From Antrodiella citrinella (lineage: Eukaryota > Basidiomycota > Agaricomycetes > Polyporales > Steccherinaceae), in assembly GCA_004802725.1 (NCBI GenBank), contig SGPM01000531.1, positions 1 through 13,461 on the forward strand: 13,461 bases of DNA, written 5' to 3'. Each line of letters begins with the position of its first letter. Positions within the stretch are counted from its first letter, which is position 1. Made by a program: the position numbers and the translations under genes. The notes beneath the pieces were generated by a model, which did no database searches, was not told the DNA's origin, and was given only the letters and a program-made list of their open reading frames with translations. This document shows positions 8,706-13,461 of the stretch, piece after piece.

Positions 8706-8802
8706 CATCTCCTCAGGCCTTCGTCTCCTCATCTGAACTCTTTGTCCCCTGGTGTTGAAGCGGCGTAGGACGCCAACTTCTCCGTCCATTTCTTTGACAA
8801 CT

Positions 8803-11800
8803 ATGCCACCCCGACAAAAAACCCGCTGTATTTGCCGTACATGTCTGTCCACGGGCGATCATAGCTCGACGGGGACGCCTATTGGAAAGCTTATCGATCC
8901 TGCCGCTGCTGTTATCCATCGTCTCCGCGACAAGCAGTCAGAGCCCCCCTCAGCTCCTTTGCCATCCGCGGACTTGGAAGAGATTTCGTCTAGGATGCTG
9001 ATGCTCAGTGTCACTGACGATGGGGCTGATACGTCGCGACTTCCTGGTCCCCTGTGGAGTCGTCCTCCTCCATCCTCTCATGCCCCGGAGCCCAGTTCAC
9101 CGTCGTTCGACTCTCTCCTGGAATGTTTCGCCGACTTGCATATTGAGGACATGCCTGCTGACAATGGTCGTCCAGCCGCTGCTTCCACCCATTCCACTAC
9201 TTCACGGCCGTCACTCCGCACTACTCCTCGTCTCAGTCGTTCTCAGAAAGAGAATGATCGTCGAACCCGCACGGCTCTTAACGTCCTGAATTCCATCGTC
9301 GGTCGCAGTGCTACATGTCTAGCAACTCTGCCTACCGACTCTACCTTGAAGGCGGCAAACCTCGAGCTGACCAAGTTGAGGCAAAGCTTATCGCAGACAA
9401 AGAGGCGCACCCCGTTGGTAGATGCAAAGCGTTCTGAAGCACACACAGCTCTCCTACGACTAGAGTCACGGATTCTAGAGTGGCGGAACGTTATTCCAGA
9501 GTGCGGTGAGATGTCCTACCCTTCTGGTTAGTGTAATCTCTATCTTCGTCGGCAATGTGATTCTTATGCAATACGTAGATCACCATTACAACATCCCAGT
9601 CAGTTCCTTCACGCCCAGTGCCCAGGTTGCGCTGTTTCTGGGTGTAGTCTGCCGAATCATGTTCGACTGTAGCAGGAGGATGGGCGACTTCGTCCTGAAG
9701 ATAATATCTCTCCTAATGCTGCAGCTGGGCGTGGAGTTTGGGTTGCAGGACCATCCTCGATTCTGTCACACTCTGGCCCAAGTTCCGGATACGATCACTT
9801 CCGCATTGTCGAAGTTCAACCTGGAGGCCCGAACTACCGTGATGGCAATATGTCCTTCGTGCCATTTCACGTATCGGCCAGATTCCGCTGGGACCTATCC
9901 TTCGATTTGTTCGAATAAACCGCGACCTGATGGGCCGGTTTGTGATACCAGTCTTTTGAAGGTTGGACAGGATGGGCAAACCTCACCTATCAAGGTCTTT
10001 GTATACCACAATTTCCACGACTGGTTGTCATGGATGCTCTCTCGGCCAGACCTTGAGCGTATGATGGATGATGTTTGCTCGCGAGCAACAGATCCCGCGC
10101 CGTCGTTCGTTGACAGCGTCTTCGAGGCCGAGTTCTTGCGGACATTCAAGGGACCCGATGGGGGTCTCTTCCTTGATCGTCCTGATGGGGAGGGCCGATT
10201 CGTGTTTGCTCTCAACATCGACTTCTATGGACCCGAGGGCTTGAGCATACATGCGTCGAGTGCATCGTGCGGCTTGATATCGTTGGCTCTTCTCAATCTC
10301 CCCCCCGACATCAGATATAAGCCGCAGAATATGTACATCGCAGGTATCATCCCTGGACCAAAGGAGCCACCGCTGGAAAGTCTCAACCACTACTTGTCGC
10401 CACTCGTAGACGATTTGGTCGTCAGTTGGGAGGATGGTGTGCGGTTTTCTCGTACAGCTTGTCACCCAAAAGGACGTCTCACTCGTTCCGCCATCGCTCT
10501 CAACGTCTCCGACCTTCCCGCTAGCCACAAAGCTGCATCACTCGCCCCGGTCACTGCCAGTCATAACCTCTGCATCTGTAATGCCGAGAAGGCCACACTT
10601 CATACACGACCTTGGCATCTCAGGGATCCCTCCACGATGAAGCATCATGCGGAAGCATGGCGAGATGCGAGCACTCAAAAGGAGCGAGATCTTATCTTCA
10701 AATGCTATGGCGTTCGCTGGTCCGAGCTTTGGCGTCTTCCGTATTGGGATCCAACACGTCAGCTAGTCGTCGATTCAATGCACGCCGTTCTCGAGCTCGC
10801 GGTGCAGCACCATTGTCGTCACGTTCTCAGACTGACTACCGAGGCAGCTTCAGCAGCAGTACTAATCCAACCCGCGTTCAATCATACTTTTCGGGATGTC
10901 GTAGATGCCGACGGCCTTAGCAAGGAAGAGACGAAATCTGTAAAACATATACAGTCTTCACTCATTGCTCCTATCGAGGACGGCGGCGAGGCAATTGACT
11001 TGTTACGGGAGCAGCTCCTCAAGAGGCATCTCAATTCCTTGCGATTCGTCTGCGGAGATTTACAATGTCTACCACAGAAGCCCGGAGGGACGAGGCTTTT
11101 GAAGATAGACTTTTGCAAGGCGTTGGCCCATTGGGTAGGTATTCCCTTCCGTGTACAGATTGCGAGATATCCAGACTGACGAACTACTACAGCGCTCTCG
11201 CATGCCACGCAAACCCCTCACTCCTGACGTAGTGAAATTGTCAACTCCCGCTGTGATGGATCGTATACGCTCCGTCATTCAAGCCACTGTCACGCCAAGC
11301 TGGGTGAACTCAGTCCCCACTTATTTCGGCGACCCATCTCATGGAACTCTGAAGGCCGACGAGTGGCGCACGATCTTCACCATATACCTCCCCATCGCTT
11401 TGATCAGCCTTTGGGGTGCAGGCACTACTCACCCTTCGTCTCATGCTGCTACGCGATTCCGCCATGTTCTTGATCACACGATGGCATTGGTCTCAGCAAC
11501 TATCTTGGTGTGCAAACGTACAATGACCGAGCGGCGCATACAGTTGTTCTTCCGCTATATTTCCACTTACGTTCGAGATATCGGTGTTCTATATCCCGAC
11601 CAGCCTCTGTATCGCCCCTCCCATCACGTCATCCTGCACTTATCCCACTTCCTCACCCTCTTCGGACCTGTTCATTCGTGGTGGTGCTTTCCCTTCGAAC
11701 GTCTGATAGGTCAATTGCAACGCATGCCTAGCAATCATAAATCTGGTAAGCTCTAGAGTAACTTGACCGTCTCGCAGTTATAGATTATTGATTTTGGCGT

Positions 11801-12443
11801 TAGGTGAAATGGAGTCTACCCTACTCTTAGCGTTCATTCGAGGCGCGAAGCTTCGCCACTGGCTTGGACGACCGGATTGTCCGAACATCCTCCGGAGTTG
11901 CAAGAGACTGTTCGACGACATTTACGCTCCTAGCACTGGAACAAGCGCAGCTGATTCTGTCCCGGGGGAATTGGCTTCGGGCCCATCTATCGTCCCTGAC
12001 GATCTTCGTGGTCTCGTCAAAGCGCGGTCAGTTGTGATCAGAGCTCGCATTACTCTGGATGGCGTCGTTTACGCTCGGAGTTCGACTCATCCTGGCAACA
12101 GCCACATAATGTACCATCCCAACGGCGACTTCAGATCACCCGCCGTTCCAGGTATCATCAAGTACATCTACGAGTCCGAAAATCGCTTTTGCATTGCTGT
12201 TCGCCGACGCTTGCCAGTCCACAGGGATGTCATTGACCCGTACAGAGAGTACCCAGAGTTTGGCGCACAGCTTTACTCCTCTCAATGCCATCCTGATCTT
12301 GAGGTTGTCGAGACTGGGGAGCTTGTCGGACATTATGCTGCTTGGCAAATGAACCCGGATCTCGTTGTTGTGAAGCCCCTTTCTTTGGTATGTTCTATTT
12401 TCAATTGTGTGATGTACACTCACCACCTGGCACACAGGACTGA
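8803..12443 (+). CDS. tnp2: Tnp2-type (CACTA/EnSpm, Transposase_21-like) transposase
   Basis: Five exons, 8803-9505, 9579-11134, 11193-11745, 11804-12387 and 12438-12443, give 1133 aa with no frameshift or premature stop. Introns are 73, 58, 58 and 50 nt in phases 1, 0, 1 and 0. The N-terminus has C-x-C-x2-C (residues 9, 11, 14), as in fungal Tnp2 proteins. The core contains FALNIDFYGPEG (Asp449), SCGLISLALLNLPPDIRYK, IAGIIPGPKEPPLESLNHYL, LNVSDLPASHKAA (Asp546), RWSELWRLPYWDPTR and LVVDSMHAV (Asp633). A downstream region has FGPVHSWWCFPFERLIGQL (Glu922) and a C-terminal domain ending in VVVKPLSLD. These acidic residues are candidates for the metal-binding catalytic set of a DDE/D transposase; I have not proved which are used. 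The family cuts and pastes CACTA-like elements. Start: this ATG gives MPPRQK right before the Cys motif; an in-frame ATG at 8752 would begin inside the hairpin arm. Full length suggests recent activity. Confidence 0.95.
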
Positions 12444-12925
12444 CTGACTGTACGACCAAGTGTACCCATGTATGATCAATTACGAATATCAAACGTTTAT
12501 GGTACCCGCCACCGATATGTGCTGATCGGTTATTCATATGGTCTTGTGGAAGGATTGCACGCGGTGGGGCGGTAAACTCGTGTGGCGAGGGCGTTGAGAT
12601 TGGAACGCTGTGCAGTACGTGGACCACTCGTTTATCCAGCGACGTGTTACTATGTTCAACCACAGGGTCTGCATTCGCTATGTAGCTACAACATACATGA
12701 TGATTGTACTAGATACATCTTCTCTCCAGCCACCATGGAGACGTGCATGCGTTGTCGTCGTACAGAATTGCCCAGCGCGAGCGAGATACCGGACGAGGTA
12801 CGAGCGTCGTCACGAGTTGTTCGCCCCATGATACCGAAGTCTCGCGCGATGAGGGCACCACGAGGGCGCGATGAATGCGCGATGAGGGCGCGCTGAGTGC
12901 GCAAGGACTTTCAGCGGTCAAAAAT
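12444..12925. other. Region downstream of the transposase, no clear gene
   Basis: It starts with the 3' UTR of the transposase. The only coding hint is an ATG in good context (CCACCATGG, 12735) opening a 53-codon frame that begins METCMRCRR, which I do not consider supported. Near 12844-12885 the 9-mer GCGCGATGA occurs three times. No hairpins of the 7399-8780 family were found here. Confidence 0.4.
12844..12885 (+). repeat. Short imperfect repeat of GCGCGATGA
   Basis: GCGCGATGA is at 12844-12852, 12866-12874 and 12877-12885, and a related GCGCGCTGAG follows at 12888. It is a small GC-rich local repeat just before the AT-rich array. Confidence 0.7.
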
Positions 12926-13253
12926 GTTGAAGTATTTCCACTCCGGTAGAATGTCTTGCAAATTATGAAGTTTTGCATCGCAATAAAATGTTCAGTAGGA
13001 CTTGAAGTTTTCTCGCACATTTCACCGCCAGTAAAACTTGAAGTCTTAACGGAGTTGAAATCACAAGTAATATTTGAAATTTTGACCAGTATACTATCGC
13101 CGTTTGTACTTAAAGTGTTACTAGTATTAAGATGTACGCTAAGACTTTTACTTTTACTTTACATTCTATCAATCAGTAAGATATCAAGTTCTGACGCAGT
13201 TTGTATGGTCGTTTATATTTAAAATTCTACTTCACATTTTTCTTGCATTACTA
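12926..13253 (+). repeat. Degenerate AT-rich tandem array with 36-bp period
   Basis: Nine units start at 12926, 12965, 13001, 13037, 13073, 13109, 13145, 13182 and 13218. Lengths are 39, 36, 36, 36, 36, 36, 37, 36 and 36 bp. The best conserved part is around the unit junction, consensus near GTAAAACTTGAAGTTTT; the middle of each unit is largely unique. From 12965 to 13144 the plus strand reads as 12-residue units (LEVFSHISPPVK, LEVLTELKSQVI, FEILTSILSPFV, LKVLLVLRCTLR), but the 37-bp unit breaks the frame. It is most likely a decaying minisatellite. No gene is supported in it. Confidence 0.8.
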
Positions 13254-13461
13254 CCGTCGGTAAAATCAAATAATCTCCGGCGTGTGGGTATTCCGAGCCC
13301 AGAATAGGGCTTGGTTAACAGCCAGGGGTGGGTTGGCGGACAGGTCACGAGAAATTTTGTACCCGCAATCTCCCGCTCAAGTGAGTCCGGTTCCTCCCGG
13401 TCAGCGGGGGCAGGTTTTTGGCCTTGCCACGTGGCGGCAGCGAAATGCCACGTGGCGTTGG
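13254..13461. other. GC-richer right edge, no gene seen
   Basis: Composition changes sharply from the AT-rich array. A small hairpin AGCCC-AGAATA-GGGCT is at 13296-13311, followed by G-rich and C-rich tracts (AGGGGTGGGTTGG, CAGCGGGGGCAGG). This could be the subterminal part of another repeat or element, but the window stops before an end can be seen. Confidence 0.35.
13426..13456. promoter_or_regulatory. Paired palindromes GCCACGTGGC with 21-bp spacing
   Basis: Perfect 10-bp palindromes lie at 13426-13435 and 13447-13456, offset by 21 bp, about two helical turns. Each contains CACGTG, the E-box core bound by basic helix-loop-helix factors in fungi. The same-face spacing suits cooperative binding of two dimers. 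Whether they serve a promoter to the right or are part of a repeat is unknown. Confidence 0.45.

Larger units (their letters stand above)
8080..8780 (+). repeat. Right array of five imperfect hairpins upstream of the transposase
   Basis: Cores GGCGT-AGG-ACGCC or close variants lie at 8087-8099, 8211-8223, 8322-8334, 8476-8489 and 8762-8774. Outer arms: CGAGA (8080-8084)/TCTCG (8104-8108); CGAAA (8204-8208)/TTTCG (8228-8232); GAAC (8316-8319)/GTTC (8338-8341); AAAC (8470-8473)/GTTC (8493-8496, one mismatch); GAAG (8757-8760)/CTTC (8777-8780). The first copy shares the 18-mer GATCGGCGTAGGACGCCG with the reverse complement of the left-array copy at 7719-7731. The last copy ends 22 bp before the transposase ATG. 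Confidence 0.85.

Noticed and set aside
12735..12896. Small plus-strand frame starting METCMRCRR with a CCACCATGG context
   Set aside because: Only one Cys pair is present, the rest is low-complexity and overlaps the GCGCGATGA repeat, and there is no splice or homology support.
12926..13253. Repeat-and-spacer look of the 36-bp array suggested a CRISPR-like structure
   Set aside because: The window is eukaryotic, the repeats are too degenerate, units are simply 36-bp periodic, and no cas-like gene is present.
7860..13461. Search by eye for CACTA-type termini and matching terminal inverted repeats around the transposase
   Set aside because: CACTA/TAGTG words occur only at scattered sites inside genes, and the sequence near 7860-7960 shows no inverted match to 13254-13461. 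The element ends therefore remain undefined.

Overview
This is nuclear DNA of a filamentous fungus, most likely a basidiomycete of the Agaricomycetes (a polypore-like wood-decay fungus would fit). Genes are split by short GT-AG introns of about 47-73 nt with CTAAC/TTGAC-type branch sites. Five genes can be built with every splice junction in phase. The largest encodes a Tnp2-type (CACTA/EnSpm, Transposase_21-like) transposase of the kind that is abundant in basidiomycetes. The species assignment is inference.

Layout. Positions 1-7195 hold a compact four-gene block with two divergent promoters: a WD40/single-TM protein (145-1900, minus), a Ser/Arg/Thr-Pro-rich protein with a conserved C-terminal module (2168-3392, plus), a small protein (3732-4273, minus), and a coiled-coil/Pro-rich/acidic protein (4685-6921, plus). 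The two outer genes both run outward into the arms of an inverted repeat: positions 1-291 are the reverse complement of 6905-7195 with one mismatch (290/291), and the repeat touches the left window edge, so it may be longer. Positions 7196-8802 are GC-rich and not convincingly coding. They carry nine copies of a hairpin with a conserved core (GGCGT-AGG-ACGCC type) and outer arms that differ between copies yet stay complementary. Four copies lie in one orientation (7399-7738) and five in the other (8080-8780), mirrored about a point near 7910. Positions 8803-12443 hold an apparently intact 1133-aa transposase gene with four introns. Positions 12444-13461 look noncoding and include a degenerate 36-bp-period AT-rich array and, at the right edge, two copies of the palindrome GCCACGTGGC.

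Working interpretation (inference). From memory, all four block proteins resemble lineage-specific, multicopy, uncharacterised basidiomycete families. Together with outward-facing near-identical inverted repeats and shared hairpin arrays next to a Tnp2 gene, this suggests a multi-gene block that moves or duplicates as a unit, perhaps with the neighbouring transposase. Element ends and target-site duplications were not found, so mobility is a hypothesis. Assembly error or chance adjacency of two repeats are the main alternatives.
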